This document shows, one piece after another, positions 10,500 through 19,419 of a DNA stretch of 64,000 nucleotides (position 1 is its first letter; every line of letters starts with the position of its first letter). Made by a program: the position numbers and the translations under genes. The stretch spans positions 124,001 through 188,000 of the forward strand of contig NZ_JAAGXA010000009.1 in the NCBI RefSeq assembly GCF_010686755.1. The letters run 5' to 3'. The notes beneath the pieces are model-generated. The model saw only the letters and a list, made by a program, of their open reading frames with translations. It was not told the DNA's origin and did no database searches. This DNA is from Nocardioides zeae (GTDB lineage Bacteria; Actinomycetota; Actinomycetes; Propionibacteriales; Nocardioidaceae).

Positions 10500-11480
10500 T
10501 CAGCCCGCGACCTGCTGGGGATCGGGGGCGAGGGTGAAGGCGCGACGGTACTGCTGCGGGCTCACCCCGCGGGCGCGGCCGAAGTGCAGCCGCAGCGTGG
10601 CGGCGTTGACGAAGCCCACCTCGGCGGCGATGCGGTCGACGGACAGGTCGGTGCGCTCCAGCAGCTCCTCGGCGGCGCGCACGCGGTGGGCGGTCACCCA
10701 GGCGTGCGGCGTCGTGCCCGTCTCGTCGCGGAACCGCCGCGCGAACGTGCGCGGCGACATCACGGCTCGCCGTGCCAGCTGCTCGACGGAGTGGTCGACT
10801 GCGAGGTTCTCGAGCACCCAGGTGAGCAGGGGGCCGAGGGTCTCCCCCGTGCACTCGGGCACGGCGCGGGAGATGAACTGGGCCTGGCCCCCCTCGCGCT
10901 GCGGCGGCACGACCATCCGCCGGGCGATGAGCCCGGCGATGGCGGCGCCGTGCTCCTGACGCCAGATGTGGAGGCAGGCGTCGATGCCGGCGGCGGTCCC
11001 GGCGCTGGTCACGACCTGCCCGGTGTCGACGAACAGCACCTCCGGCACGACCTGCGCGTCCGGGAACCGTGCGGCGAGCTCGTCGGTGTACCTCCAGTGC
11101 GTCGTGCACTCCCGACCGTCGAGGAGACCGGCCTCGCCGAGCGCGAAGGCGCCCGAGCACACGGACAGCATGCGCGCACCCCGCTGGTACGCCGCACGCA
11201 ACGCCTCGAGGACGACCGGCTCCGTCGTGGCGCCGCGGGGCACGGCGGGCACGACCACCAGGTCGGCCGACTCCATCCGGTCGAGGCCGTCCTCCACGGC
11301 GATGCTGAACCCGGGGATGGAGGTGCGCATCGGACCGGGGCGCGGCGTGACCACGGCGAAGTCGAGGAGCGGCACGCCGTCGTCGGTGCGGTCGAGACCG
11401 AAGGACTCGCAGACGACACCGAGCTCGAACGGCGCCAGGCCGTCGACGGCGAGGCACACCACGTTGGTCAGCACCCTCAC
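10500..11480 (-). CDS. GlxA/FtrA-type transcriptional regulator (DJ-1/PfpI + AraC)
   Basis: 326 residues. The N-terminal DJ-1/PfpI-like domain (about 1-185) contains LSVCSGAFALGEAGLLDGR with the nucleophile-elbow Cys. The C-terminal AraC/XylS domain has two helix-turn-helix units (SVEQLARRAVMSPRTFARRF, SVDRIAAEVGFVNAATLRLHF). Proteins of this type bind DNA and usually sense small metabolites; the ligand cannot be told from sequence. The start is the GTG at 11480 (another in-frame GTG lies at 11474). No obvious target operon sits next to it. The gene upstream on the other strand is only a 46-residue membrane peptide. Confidence 0.88.
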   Translation of the reverse strand: MRVLTNVVCLAVDGLAPFELGVVCESFGLDRTDDGVPLLDFAVVTPRPGPMRTSIPGFSIAVEDGLDRMESADLVVVPAVPRGATTEPVVLEALRAAYQRGARMLSVCSGAFALGEAGLLDGRECTTHWRYTDELAARFPDAQVVPEVLFVDTGQVVTSAGTAAGIDACLHIWRQEHGAAIAGLIARRMVVPPQREGGQAQFISRAVPECTGETLGPLLTWVLENLAVDHSVEQLARRAVMSPRTFARRFRDETGTTPHAWVTAHRVRAAEELLERTDLSVDRIAAEVGFVNAATLRLHFGRARGVSPQQYRRAFTLAPDPQQVAG

Positions 11481-11567
11481 AGCGTCGCACAGGCGTGGCA
11501 GGAAATCGATGCACCCCGGCATCCGAGCCACTCGTGGCAGCAATCGAGTGGTAGCACGATCACTGCC

Positions 11568-11708
11568 ATGACCTTCGTGATCCTGTTCCTGGCCCTCGTC
11601 GGCGTCGTGTGGTTCGCCGCGACCTTCCGCGCCCTCCTCGACGACCGCGGCACCCCGCCCCGGTCCCACCCCGACGACACCTTCGCCCCCCGTCGCGAGC
11701 TGCGCTGA
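11568..11708 (+). CDS. Small single-pass membrane protein, 46 aa
   Basis: It starts MTFVILFLALVGVVWFAATF, one strong transmembrane helix at residues 2-20, followed by a charged cytoplasmic tail (FRALLDDRGTPPR). Third-position GC is high through the frame. It has no recognised domain and no strong ribosome site. It is divergent from the GlxA-type regulator, 87 bases away, and is followed by a small GC hairpin. Function unknown; it could be a regulatory peptide. Confidence 0.5.
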   Translation: MTFVILFLALVGVVWFAATFRALLDDRGTPPRSHPDDTFAPRRELR

Positions 11709-11711
11709 GGT

Positions 11712-11731
11712 CGCCCCCTTCCGCGGGGGCG
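11712..11731 (+). terminator. Small GC hairpin after 46-aa gene
   Basis: CGCCCCC (11712-11718) pairs with GGGGGCG (11725-11731) around a 6-base loop, 3 bases after the small gene's stop. There is no U-tract. Confidence 0.4.
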
Positions 11732-11745
11732 CCCGCCTCCCTAGG

Positions 11746-11819
11746 AAGAAAACGCGGACCGATCCCGGGCTGGGCGAGGAAAACGCGGACCCCTCGAGCC
11801 CCCCGGTCCGCGTTTTCTT
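11746..11819. repeat. Two competing left arms sharing one right arm (inverted repeat)
   Basis: AAGAAAACGCGGACCG (11746-11761) is the exact reverse complement of 11804-11819. A second partial copy of the left arm (GGAAAACGCGGACC, about 11778-11791) can pair with the same right arm. The right arm is followed by TTTG. This forms either a 16-bp stem with a long loop or a shorter stem with a 12-base loop. It lies in the 452-base gene-free stretch 11709-12160. The rest of that stretch, a G-rich run then plain GC-rich sequence, shows nothing I can name. Confidence 0.85.
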
Positions 11820-12089
11820 TGTTCGGGGCGGGGGCGGGCTGGGGCGGGGGCGGGCGGCGCGGGATCGGCGGGATCGGGTACGCCGCGGCCGACCCCGCGC
11901 CGTACCGGGACGTCCTGCGGTCCGGCGCCCCCGGCCACCGCGGCGCCTGACGTCCGGCACGCCGGGCGCGCGGTGCACCGGGACTGTGCGCCTGGTCCAG
12001 CCCCGACCGTGCGGAGCCCGTCGCGGCCGCACACTTCGGCACCACCGCCGACCCGACCTGATCCCGACCCGTGTCGGGCCGGGGACGGC

Positions 12090-12127
12090 GAAGGGCGCCC
12101 ACCCCCTCGCGGGGATGGGCGCCCTTC
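12090..12127. terminator. Hairpin terminator downstream of rpsA
   Basis: GAAGGGCGCCCA (12090-12101) pairs perfectly with 12116-12127. It lies 34 bases beyond the rpsA stop on the minus strand and could also work in the other direction. Confidence 0.75.
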
Positions 12128-12160
12128 GTCGGTTCAGCCGGAGCGGCCGACCTCAGCGAC

Positions 12161-13627
12161 TCACGCGCCGCCGGTCAGCTTCTCGCGGAGCGCCTGCAGC
12201 GCCTCGTCGGAGGCGAGCGAGCCGCCCTCCTCCTCGCCGGCGACCTCGTCGCCACCGCTGGAGTACGACGTGGCCTCGCCGGCCTCGGCGTCGGCCTGCT
12301 TGGCCTCGGCCTGCTGCTTGACGTGCGCCTCCCAGCGAGCGTGCGCCTTGGCGTACTGCTCCTCCCAGGTCGCGCGCTGCTCGTCGAAGCCCTCGAGCCA
12401 CTCGCCCGTCTCGGGGTCGAAGCCCTCGGGGTAGATGTAGTTGCCCTCGGCGTCGTACGACGCGGTCATGCCGTACAGGGTCGGGTCGAAGTCGTCGGCG
12501 TCGGCCGCGGCAGCCGTCTCGTTCGCCTGCTTCAGCGAGAGCGAGATGCGGCGACGCTCGAGGTCGATGTCGATGATCTTGACCATGACGTCGTCGTTGA
12601 CCTGGACGACCTGCTCCGGGATCTCGACGTGGCGCTCGGCGAGCTCCGAGATGTGCACCAGGCCCTCGATGCCCTCCTCGACGCGGACGAACGAGCCGAA
12701 GGGCACCAGCTTGGTGACCTTGCCCGGCACGATCTGGCCGATCTGGTGGGTGCGGGCGAAGTGCTGCCACGGGTCCTCCTGCGTCGCCTTCAGCGACAGG
12801 GAGACACGCTCGCGGTCCATGTCCACGTCGAGGACCTCGACGGTGACCTCGTCACCGACGGTGACGACCTCGGACGGGTGGTCGATGTGCTTCCACGACA
12901 GCTCCGAGACGTGGACGAGACCGTCGACGCCGCCGAGGTCCACGAACGCACCGAAGTTGACGATCGAGGACACGACACCCTTGCGGATCTGGCCCTTCTG
13001 CAGCTGCGTGAGGAAGCCCTGGCGGACCTCCGACTGCGTCTGCTCGAGCCAGGCGCGACGCGACAGGACCACGTTGTTGCGGTTCTTGTCGAGCTCGATG
13101 ATCTTCGCCTCGAGCGTCTGGCCCACGTAGGGCTGCAGGTCGCGCACACGACGCATCTCCACCAGCGAGGCGGGGAGGAAGCCGCGGAGGCCGATGTCGA
13201 GGATGAGGCCGCCCTTGACGACCTCGATGACGGTGCCCTCGACGACGCCGTCCTCGTCCTTGACCTTCTCGATCGTGCCCCAGGCGCGCTCGTACTGCGC
13301 GCGCTTCTTGGACAGGATCAGGCGGCCTTCCTTGTCCTCCTTCTGGAGGACCAGGGCCTCGACCTTGTCGCCGACCTCGACGACCTCGGAGGGGTCGATG
13401 TCGTGCTTGATCGACAGCTCGCGCGAGGGGATGACACCCTCGGTCTTGTAGCCGATGTCGAGGAGGACCTCGTCGCGGTCGACCTTGACGATCGTGCCCT
13501 CGACGATGTCGCCGTCGTTGAAGTACTTGATGGTCGCGTCGATAGCGGCGAGGAAGTCCTCCTCGGAGCCGATGTCGTTGATGGCGACCTGAGGCGCGTC
13601 GAAGATGGTGGAGATGCTGCTCGTCAT
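12161..13627 (-). CDS. rpsA: 30S ribosomal protein S1
   Basis: 488 residues with four consecutive S1 RNA-binding domains: about 33-105 (GDIVEGTIVKVDRDEVLLDIGYKTEG), 120-190, 205-275 (GVVSSIVNFGAFVDLGGVDGLVHVSELSW) and 290-360 (GKVTKLVPFGSFVRVEEGIEGLVHISEL). A long acidic, Gln/Ala-rich C-terminal tail follows, as in other actinobacteria. It helps load mRNA on the 30S subunit. The ATG at 13627 matches the family N-terminus (MTSSISTIFDAPQVAINDIG); longer in-frame extensions do not. polA, its usual neighbour, lies 17 kb away beyond the envelope island. Confidence 0.97.
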   Translation of the reverse strand: MTSSISTIFDAPQVAINDIGSEEDFLAAIDATIKYFNDGDIVEGTIVKVDRDEVLLDIGYKTEGVIPSRELSIKHDIDPSEVVEVGDKVEALVLQKEDKEGRLILSKKRAQYERAWGTIEKVKDEDGVVEGTVIEVVKGGLILDIGLRGFLPASLVEMRRVRDLQPYVGQTLEAKIIELDKNRNNVVLSRRAWLEQTQSEVRQGFLTQLQKGQIRKGVVSSIVNFGAFVDLGGVDGLVHVSELSWKHIDHPSEVVTVGDEVTVEVLDVDMDRERVSLSLKATQEDPWQHFARTHQIGQIVPGKVTKLVPFGSFVRVEEGIEGLVHISELAERHVEIPEQVVQVNDDVMVKIIDIDLERRRISLSLKQANETAAAADADDFDPTLYGMTASYDAEGNYIYPEGFDPETGEWLEGFDEQRATWEEQYAKAHARWEAHVKQQAEAKQADAEAGEATSYSSGGDEVAGEEEGGSLASDEALQALREKLTGGA

Positions 13628-13847
13628 GTGGAAGGAAGAACCTTTGCGGTGGGCAGAAGTCGTGCGGGCACGCCAGGGTCCTGGTTCACTACCGAGGGTG
13701 GAGCCCCTCACCGCGAACGAGCCGCAGGAGGGCGGATAGCGAGCACGGGTCCACTCCGTCCGGGACGCAGGCAGACCTCTGGCGCTCCGAGTACCCTACG
13801 CCGCCGCCCCGCGAGCGTCCAACACCGGGGCCACTAGGGTCCGCGGC

Positions 13848-14681
13848 ATGGAGGTCGAGAGCAGCGAGCCCGCACGGCGGCACGTCGACGACGCCGTGGT
13901 GCGGGCGGCCAACCGCGCCGACTGGGACGAGCACGCCGACGACTACCAGGCCGAGCACGGCTCGTTCCTCGGCGACGCCGGTTTCGTCTGGGGGCCGGAG
14001 GGGCTCCGCGAGGAGGACGCCCGCTTGCTCGGCACCGCAGGCTCCCTCCCCGGCCGACGGTTCCTCGAGCTCGGCGCGGGTGCCGCGCAGTGCTCCCGCT
14101 GGCTCGTGCGGCAGGGCGCCTGGGCGGTGGCCCTCGAGCTCTCGGGCCGCCAGCTCCAGCACGCCCGCCGCATCGACGACGACTCCGGCACCACCGTCCC
14201 CGCCGTCCAGGCCACCGCCACCGCGTTGCCCTTCGCCGACGGGACCTTCGATGCGGTCTTCGCCTCCTACGGCGCCTTCCAGTTCGTCGCGGACGCCGCC
14301 GCCGTGCTCACCGAGAGCGCCCGGGTGCTGCGCCGTCCCGGTCGGCTCGTGTTCTCCGTGACGCACCCGGTGCGCTGGTGCTTCCCCGACGACCCCGGAC
14401 CGGAGGGCCTCGTCGCCTCCTCGAGCTACTGGGACACCCGGCCGTACGTCGAGGTCGACCCCGACGCGGACGACCCGACCGCCGACGCGGCGGTGCGCTA
14501 CGTCGAGCACCACCGGACGCTCGGGGACTGGGTGCGCCTGCTCCACGCCCACGGCTTCCGGCTCACGGACCTGGTGGAGCCCACCTGGCCCGCCGGCGCC
14601 GAGCACGTGTGGGCGGGGTGGTCCCCCACCCGCGGGCGCATCCTGCCGGGCACGGCGGTCTTCGTGGCCGACCTGGGCTGA
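13848..14681 (+). CDS. Class I SAM-dependent methyltransferase
   Basis: 277 residues. SAM-binding motif I is FLELGAGAAQCSRWL (about 75-90); the acidic residue ending strand 2 lies in VALELSG; motif post-I/II is ALPFADGTFDAVFASYG. The substrate is unknown. Similar proteins often sit next to rpsA in actinobacteria, so it may be a core gene unrelated to the envelope island that follows. The ATG is preceded by TAGGGT 7 bases upstream, giving a leaderless message; no Shine-Dalgarno site is seen. No membrane segment. Confidence 0.88.
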   Translation: MEVESSEPARRHVDDAVVRAANRADWDEHADDYQAEHGSFLGDAGFVWGPEGLREEDARLLGTAGSLPGRRFLELGAGAAQCSRWLVRQGAWAVALELSGRQLQHARRIDDDSGTTVPAVQATATALPFADGTFDAVFASYGAFQFVADAAAVLTESARVLRRPGRLVFSVTHPVRWCFPDDPGPEGLVASSSYWDTRPYVEVDPDADDPTADAAVRYVEHHRTLGDWVRLLHAHGFRLTDLVEPTWPAGAEHVWAGWSPTRGRILPGTAVFVADLG

Positions 14682-14790
14682 GCGCGACCCTCCCCGCCCG
14701 TCACCACCCCCTCCGTACATTCGATGGCCGGGTCGTTGCCGGCCTCGACCGGGGGGTCGGCACCGTGGTCCCCGGACGGAGGTCGGTCGA

Positions 14791-16065
14791 GTGAACGAGG
14801 AGTCCCTGCCCGGCGTCGCGACAGCGACGCCCGCGCCCGCCGCAGCACGCACGACGGCACCCGCGCCGTCGTCCGCGCGGTCGACGCGCCCCCCGTGGTT
14901 CCCCGTGCTCGACACCCTGCGCGGCGTCGGAGCCGTCGCCGTCGTCACCACCCACTGCGCCTACTGGGCCGGGGCCTACGAACCCACGCGCACGGGCTGG
15001 CTGCTGGCCCGCCTCGACGTCGGCGTCGCCCTGTTCTTCGTGCTCTCGGGCTTCCTCCTCGCCCGCCCCCACCTGGCAGCCGCGCGGACGGGCGCGACCC
15101 CGCCCGTGCTCGGCACCTACGTGCGCCACCGGATCTGGCGCATCGCCCCGCTCGCGGTGGTGACGGTGCTGCTGGCCTTCGTGCTGCTGGAGGGCAACCA
15201 CGACCTCACCCTCCGCGAGCGGGTCGCGGCGCTCACCCTGACCAGCACGTACGTCGTGGAGACCGGCTTCCCCGGAGGCCTCACCCACCTGTGGAGCCTG
15301 ACGACGGAGGTCGCGTTCTACGCGGTGCTGCCCGCCGTCATGGTGCTCGCCGTGGGTCGTGGCGGGCGCGCGGGCCTGCGCCCGGCTCGCATCGCCGCCC
15401 TGACCGCGGCGATGGTGGCGATCAGCGTGACGTGGTTCTTCCTGCTGCCGAGCCACGACTCCCCCGGCGGCGGGACGATCCCCGTCGGCGACACGATCAC
15501 CGACGCGGTCCTCGCCCACGGCGAGCCCGAGCTGTGGCTCCCCGGCTACCTCGCGTGGTTCGCGGGCGGGGTGGCGCTCGCCGCGGCGTACGAGCTGGTC
15601 CGCGCGGGCCGCCGGAGCCGCGCCCTCGCCTGGACGCAGGCGCTCGCCGTGCGGCCCGCCGTCTGCCTGGCGCTGGCGGCAGCGCTGATGTGGTGGAGCG
15701 CCTCCCCGGTGCTCGGCCTGCCGACCCTCTCCCGGGTGACGCCCGACGAGCACGCCCTGAAGACGGTCGTCTACCTCGTGGTCGCCTCGCTGGTCGTGCT
15801 CACCGGCGTGTTCACCCGACCGGGCCTCTACACCCGGGTGCTCGCCCACCCGGTCCTGCGGCGGCTCGGCACGCTCTCGTACGGCGTGTTCTGCCTCCAC
15901 CTCGTCGTGCTGCACCTCGTGCTGCAGAACGTGGGCTGGGAGCACGGCGAGGCGCCGCTGCACGTGCTCCTCCCCGTCGTGCTGGGCATCTCGCTGGTCG
16001 CCGCCGAGGTGGCGCACCGGCTCGTCGAGGCACCGGCGATGCGCATCGCCCGCCGACGCCGCTGA
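14791..16065 (+). CDS. Acyltransferase 3 family membrane protein
   Basis: 424 residues, about 10 transmembrane segments. The family start motif FPVLDTLRGVGAVAVVTTHCAYW (about 34-55) carries the expected R and H; VALFFVLSGFLL follows. These integral membrane enzymes move acyl groups, often acetyl, to sugars or lipids. In Corynebacteriales, a member beside a DUF3068 gene (the Rv0228/TmaT group) acetylates trehalose mycolates; here mycolates are not expected, so the acceptor is unknown. The GTG start has a GGAGG site 8 bases upstream. It converges on the DUF3068 gene. Confidence 0.88.
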   Translation: MNEESLPGVATATPAPAAARTTAPAPSSARSTRPPWFPVLDTLRGVGAVAVVTTHCAYWAGAYEPTRTGWLLARLDVGVALFFVLSGFLLARPHLAAARTGATPPVLGTYVRHRIWRIAPLAVVTVLLAFVLLEGNHDLTLRERVAALTLTSTYVVETGFPGGLTHLWSLTTEVAFYAVLPAVMVLAVGRGGRAGLRPARIAALTAAMVAISVTWFFLLPSHDSPGGGTIPVGDTITDAVLAHGEPELWLPGYLAWFAGGVALAAAYELVRAGRRSRALAWTQALAVRPAVCLALAAALMWWSASPVLGLPTLSRVTPDEHALKTVVYLVVASLVVLTGVFTRPGLYTRVLAHPVLRRLGTLSYGVFCLHLVVLHLVLQNVGWEHGEAPLHVLLPVVLGISLVAAEVAHRLVEAPAMRIARRRR

Positions 16066-16080
16066 CCCCGGAGAGCAGCC

Positions 16081-16110
16081 GACCCGCCGCACCCACGGGT
16101 GCGACGGGTC
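16081..16110. terminator. Bidirectional hairpin between convergent genes
   Basis: GACCCG and CGCACC pair with GGTGCG and CGGGTC around a 4-base loop, with one mismatch between the two halves of the stem. It lies in the 79-base gap between the acyltransferase and DUF3068 stops. Confidence 0.55.
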
Positions 16111-16144
16111 AGCAGGGACGCCGGAGCGTCAGGACGCCGGGGCG

Positions 16145-17077
16145 TCAGGCCGAGTCGGCCCGTCGGCGGCCGCCGCCACCGATGAGGAGCAGCGCGCCGA
16201 CGAGGAGCGCCACGACGCCGAGGATGCCGCCGACGAGGGGCACCCAGGTGCCGAGCAGCGCCAGCGTGCGGCCGTTGGACTCCGCCGCGTCGACGTTCGC
16301 CTGGACGGTCTCGTCGGTGTAGCCCACGTTGAGGTCGAGCGCGACCGTGCCGTCCTCGGTGGTGCGCTGCTCGTCCTGCGTCTGCTTGATGATCGCGCCC
16401 GTCGTCGGGTCGATCCAGTAGACCTTCGCCGTCGAGTAGCTGCCCTGCACGCCGGAGGCGATCTCGGCGGGCTGGTCGGTCACCGTGTACTCGAACTTGT
16501 AGGTGTCGAGGCCCTCGATCTTCTCGCGACCCTCGAACGTGGCCGTGACGGTGGCGCCCAGCACGCTGTCCCAGACCTCGTAGTCCTTCTGCTCCACGTT
16601 GAAGGGCCACTTGTTGACGAGGCCGACCTTCTGGTCGGTGCCGGCCGGCACGTAGTCGCCGTTCTCCACGGCCTCCGCGGTGTGGCGGTCGGTCGCGAAC
16701 ACGTCGGGCTCGGAGATCGTCACGATCCGCTCGTCGTCGCCCTCGAGGCAGTAGTCGTCCGCCGGGAGGTCCTCGTCGACCGCGACGCAGGTGTAGGCCA
16801 CGAACACGATCACGTCGTCGTCGGAGCGCTCCGAGTCGGCCTTGGTGATGTTCTGGACCTTCACCGGCTCCGGGGTGTCGGAGCCACCGAGCACCACCAG
16901 ACCGCTCGCCTCACCCGAGAGACGCGTGTCCGAGTCGGTGTCGAGCGGTGTCTTCTCCGCGTTGGGCAGTCCCCACAGGCGGGCGACCAACGCCGCCACC
17001 ACCAGGAACGACCCGACGAACAACAACGCCCACGTTGCCACCCTGCGCACGACCAACTCCCTCGTTCCCTCCGACAC
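16145..17077 (-). CDS. DUF3068 (PorA-like) envelope protein
   Basis: 310 residues: an N-terminal membrane anchor (about 11-32), a large extracytoplasmic domain, and a second transmembrane segment (about 277-300) followed by GGGGRRR. This layout, with an ectodomain between two helices, is that of DUF3068. Corynebacteriales orthologues (Rv0227c group) are, from memory, needed for lipomannan maturation. The neighbours (acyltransferase, methyltransferase, GT4 enzyme) are the same set as around Rv0224c-Rv0228. The GTG start has no strong ribosome site. Confidence 0.85.
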   Translation of the reverse strand: MSEGTRELVVRRVATWALLFVGSFLVVAALVARLWGLPNAEKTPLDTDSDTRLSGEASGLVVLGGSDTPEPVKVQNITKADSERSDDDVIVFVAYTCVAVDEDLPADDYCLEGDDERIVTISEPDVFATDRHTAEAVENGDYVPAGTDQKVGLVNKWPFNVEQKDYEVWDSVLGATVTATFEGREKIEGLDTYKFEYTVTDQPAEIASGVQGSYSTAKVYWIDPTTGAIIKQTQDEQRTTEDGTVALDLNVGYTDETVQANVDAAESNGRTLALLGTWVPLVGGILGVVALLVGALLLIGGGGRRRADSA

Positions 17078-17136
17078 GACGATCCCCGTCGCGGCGGCTC
17101 AACGTAGCAGCACACAGCCCGTTGCTGTGCGCCAAT

Positions 17137-17895
17137 TCACACCTTCTCGGCGCGTCGCCGCAGCACGATCACGAGGTTCCAGGTGACCACCTCGCGCAGC
17201 ACCGGGATCCGCAGGACCCACCAGGCCCAGCGCGGCAGGTAGCGCGGGAACACCGCGACGACCTCCCCGCCCTGCTGGCGCTCCAGCCAGCGGAGCCCGT
17301 CCGCCACCGTGACCGCGTAGAGCGACTCGCCGAACCGGTTCTTGGGCTCCCGCCCGTGACGCCGGGCGTAGCGACGCCGCGCGTAGGTGCCACCCAGGTA
17401 GTGCCAGGGCGCCGTCTCGTGGCCTCCCCACGGCCCCCACCACACCGTCCAGGACAGGAACACCGTCCCGCCGGGTCGCGTCGCGCGCAGCATCTCCTCC
17501 GCCATCACCCACGGACGGTCGACGTGCTCGAGCACGTTGGAGGAGTAGCAGACGTCCAGCACACCGTCGGCGACCGGCAGCGCCGTGCCGCTCCCGATGA
17601 TGGTCCGCGCGTCGGGGTCGCCGCGCCCGGCGAGCTCGCCCACATCGGCGTCGAGGGCGACGTAGGTCGCCCCGCGCGCCTCGAACGCCTCGCGGAAGTA
17701 CCCCGGACCGCCGCCGACGTCGAGGAGCAGGGCCCCGTCGAGGTCGGTCATGGTGCGCAGCTGCTCCGCGGAGTCCGCGGCGAGCGCGCCGTAGAAGACG
17801 TCGGGCTCGGTCTGCTCCTTGCGGAACGCCCTCACCAGGCGCACGGATCGGCGGAGCCCGGGACGGTAGCCGGAAGGCGCGGTCGGTCGGTGCAC
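17137..17895 (-). CDS. Class I SAM-dependent methyltransferase (Rv0224c-like position)
   Basis: 252 residues. Motif I is LLLDVGGGPGYFREAF (about 58-73), then ALDADVGEL and the post-motif ALPVADGVLDVCYSSNVLEHVDRPW. The C-terminal part is basic and hydrophobic (RWAWWVLRIPVLREVVTWNLVIVL), suggesting membrane association. It lies between the DUF3068 gene and the GT4 gene, as Rv0224c does near Rv0225-Rv0227c, so an envelope glycolipid substrate is inferred. The GTG start has TAGCCT 6 bases upstream (leaderless) and is divergent from the GT4 gene. Confidence 0.88.
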   Translation of the reverse strand: MHRPTAPSGYRPGLRRSVRLVRAFRKEQTEPDVFYGALAADSAEQLRTMTDLDGALLLDVGGGPGYFREAFEARGATYVALDADVGELAGRGDPDARTIIGSGTALPVADGVLDVCYSSNVLEHVDRPWVMAEEMLRATRPGGTVFLSWTVWWGPWGGHETAPWHYLGGTYARRRYARRHGREPKNRFGESLYAVTVADGLRWLERQQGGEVVAVFPRYLPRWAWWVLRIPVLREVVTWNLVIVLRRRAEKV

Positions 17896-17987
17896 CAGCG
17901 CAGGCTAGTCGAAACCGAACTCTGCGGTAACCTCGCGCCGCAGCGGCACCGGGAGGGGTGTCGCCGCAGGTGGGCGGGAGGGTCCGG

Positions 17988-19097
17988 GTGCACGGCACGA
18001 GCGTCGTCTTCCTGAGCTGGCGCGACGCGACGCATCCCGAGGCGGGGGGCGCCGAGCGCTACCTCACGCAGGTCGCGGCCGGTCTCGCCGAGCGCGGTGC
18101 GCACGTGACCGTCTTCAGCGCCGCCACCCACGGCCGCCCCACGGCGGAGACCGTCGACGGGGTCCGTCTCGTGCGCGCGGGCAGCCGGACGACCGTGTAC
18201 CTCCACGGCCTGTGGGCCCTCCTCCGCGGCCGTCTCGGCCGACCCGACGTGGTCGTCGACGTGCAGAACGGCATCCCCTTCCTCGCGCGGCTCGTCACGC
18301 GACGTCCCGTGGTGGTGCTCGTGCACCACGTGCACCGCGAGCAGTGGCCGGTCATCTTCCCGGGCCTCGCGTGGCGCCTCGGCTGGTGGATCGAGAGCCG
18401 GCTCTCGCCGTGGGTCTACCGGCGGGACCGGTACGTCACCGTCTCCCGGGCGACCCGGGACGAGCTCGTCCGCATGGGCGTCGACGACTCCCGCATCGAC
18501 ATCGTCCGCAACGGCTGCGAGCCTCCGCTCGCCGTCACCACCGGGCGGTCACCGACGCCGCTGGTCTGCGTCGTCGGCCGCCTCGTGCCGCACAAGCAGG
18601 TCGAGCACGCGATCGAGGCCGTCGCCGCCCTCCGTCCCGACCTCCCCGACCTGCGGCTCGTCGTGGTCGGCGACGGGTGGTGGAGCGACGAGCTCGTCGA
18701 CCTCGCCGAGCAACGGGGGATCACGGACGCGGTCGACTTCCTCGGGTACGTCGACGAGCGCACCAAGCACGAGGTGTACGCCGCCAGCTGGGTGATGGCC
18801 CTGCCGTCGCTCAAGGAGGGCTGGGGCATCGTCGTCAGCGAGGCCGGGGCCCACGGCGTGCCCACCGTCGCCTACGCCGATGCGGGCGGTACCACCGAGT
18901 CGGTGCATGACGGGGAGTCCGGGATCCTGGCCGACGACCGCGCAGCCTTCGTGGAGGCGCTGCGCCGCGTGCTCACGGACCCGGTCGAGCGTCGCCGGCT
19001 CTCCGACGGCGCCCGGGCCGTCAGTGCCGAGCTCGACTGGATCGCGACGGAGAAGGCGTTCGCCGACGTGCTCCGCGCGACGGTCGAGGGCACCTGA
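17988..19097 (+). CDS. GT4-family glycosyltransferase
   Basis: 369 residues, GT-B fold. The N-terminal half has DATHPEAGGAERYL and a nucleotide-free acceptor domain; the C-terminal half has VGRLVPHKQVEHAIEAV and the donor-binding signature PSLKEGWGIVVSEAGAHGVPTVAY with the conserved EX7E. It is probably a cytoplasmic-face transferase using a nucleotide sugar (GDP-mannose type in the Rv0225-like position, inferred). The GTG at 17988 is preferred because GGGAGG sits 5 bases upstream; the longer GTG at 17958 has its purine run only 1 base away. Confidence 0.9.
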   Translation: MHGTSVVFLSWRDATHPEAGGAERYLTQVAAGLAERGAHVTVFSAATHGRPTAETVDGVRLVRAGSRTTVYLHGLWALLRGRLGRPDVVVDVQNGIPFLARLVTRRPVVVLVHHVHREQWPVIFPGLAWRLGWWIESRLSPWVYRRDRYVTVSRATRDELVRMGVDDSRIDIVRNGCEPPLAVTTGRSPTPLVCVVGRLVPHKQVEHAIEAVAALRPDLPDLRLVVVGDGWWSDELVDLAEQRGITDAVDFLGYVDERTKHEVYAASWVMALPSLKEGWGIVVSEAGAHGVPTVAYADAGGTTESVHDGESGILADDRAAFVEALRRVLTDPVERRRLSDGARAVSAELDWIATEKAFADVLRATVEGT

Positions 19098-19109
19098 CCC
19101 CCGACGTGC

Positions 19110-19146
19110 GCACGCCCCGTCGGACCGATGGTCCGACGGGGCGTGC
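19110..19146. terminator. Strong bidirectional terminator hairpin
   Basis: GCACGCCCCGTCGGACC (19110-19126) pairs perfectly, 17 bp, with 19130-19146 around a 3-base loop. It lies 12 bases after the GT4 gene stop and 39 bases beyond the DUF2613 gene's stop on the other strand. Confidence 0.85.
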
Positions 19147-19185
19147 GGGGGAGCCGGCGCGCGGCGGGCAGGGGCCCGCCGCGGC

Positions 19186-19350
19186 TCAGTTCGACCCGTA
19201 GTCGATGACCGACGCCGCTGGCGCCTGGGAGTCGCCGGGCGAGGTCGACGGCGCGCTCGTCTGCGAGCTCACCACCCCCACCACCGACACGGCAGCGACA
19301 GTGCCGCCCACGACCAGCGAGACCAGTGTTCCGATGAGACCGGTGCCCAT
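19186..19350 (-). CDS. DUF2613-type small membrane/secreted peptide, 54 aa
   Basis: It starts MGTGLIGTLVSLVVGGTVAAVSVVGVVSS, one N-terminal hydrophobic segment (about 4-28), followed by an Ser/Pro-rich tail ending in VIDYGSN. The tail ending in -YGS- and the size match DUF2613. In Mycobacterium the DUF2613 gene Rv0236A lies beside aftD (Rv0236c); here an AftD-type gene lies at the head of the same operon, which supports the call. A GGAAAGGGG ribosome site precedes the ATG; a longer frame upstream lacks one. Function unknown, probably envelope-located. Confidence 0.75.
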   Translation of the reverse strand: MGTGLIGTLVSLVVGGTVAAVSVVGVVSSQTSAPSTSPGDSQAPAASVIDYGSN

Positions 19351-19419
19351 GACCACCCCTTTCCGGGGGTGACTGTAGCAGCGGGAACTGCCTTTCGTGA
19401 CGTGGATCTCCACGACACG

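Noticed and set aside
11820..12089. Possible small gene in G-rich gap
   Set aside because: Frames are open only through GC bias; no ribosome site or recognisable product.
17958..17987. GTG at 17958 as start of the GT4 gene
   Set aside because: Its purine run is 1 base away, too close to serve as a ribosome site; the GTG at 17988 has GGGAGG at 5 bases.
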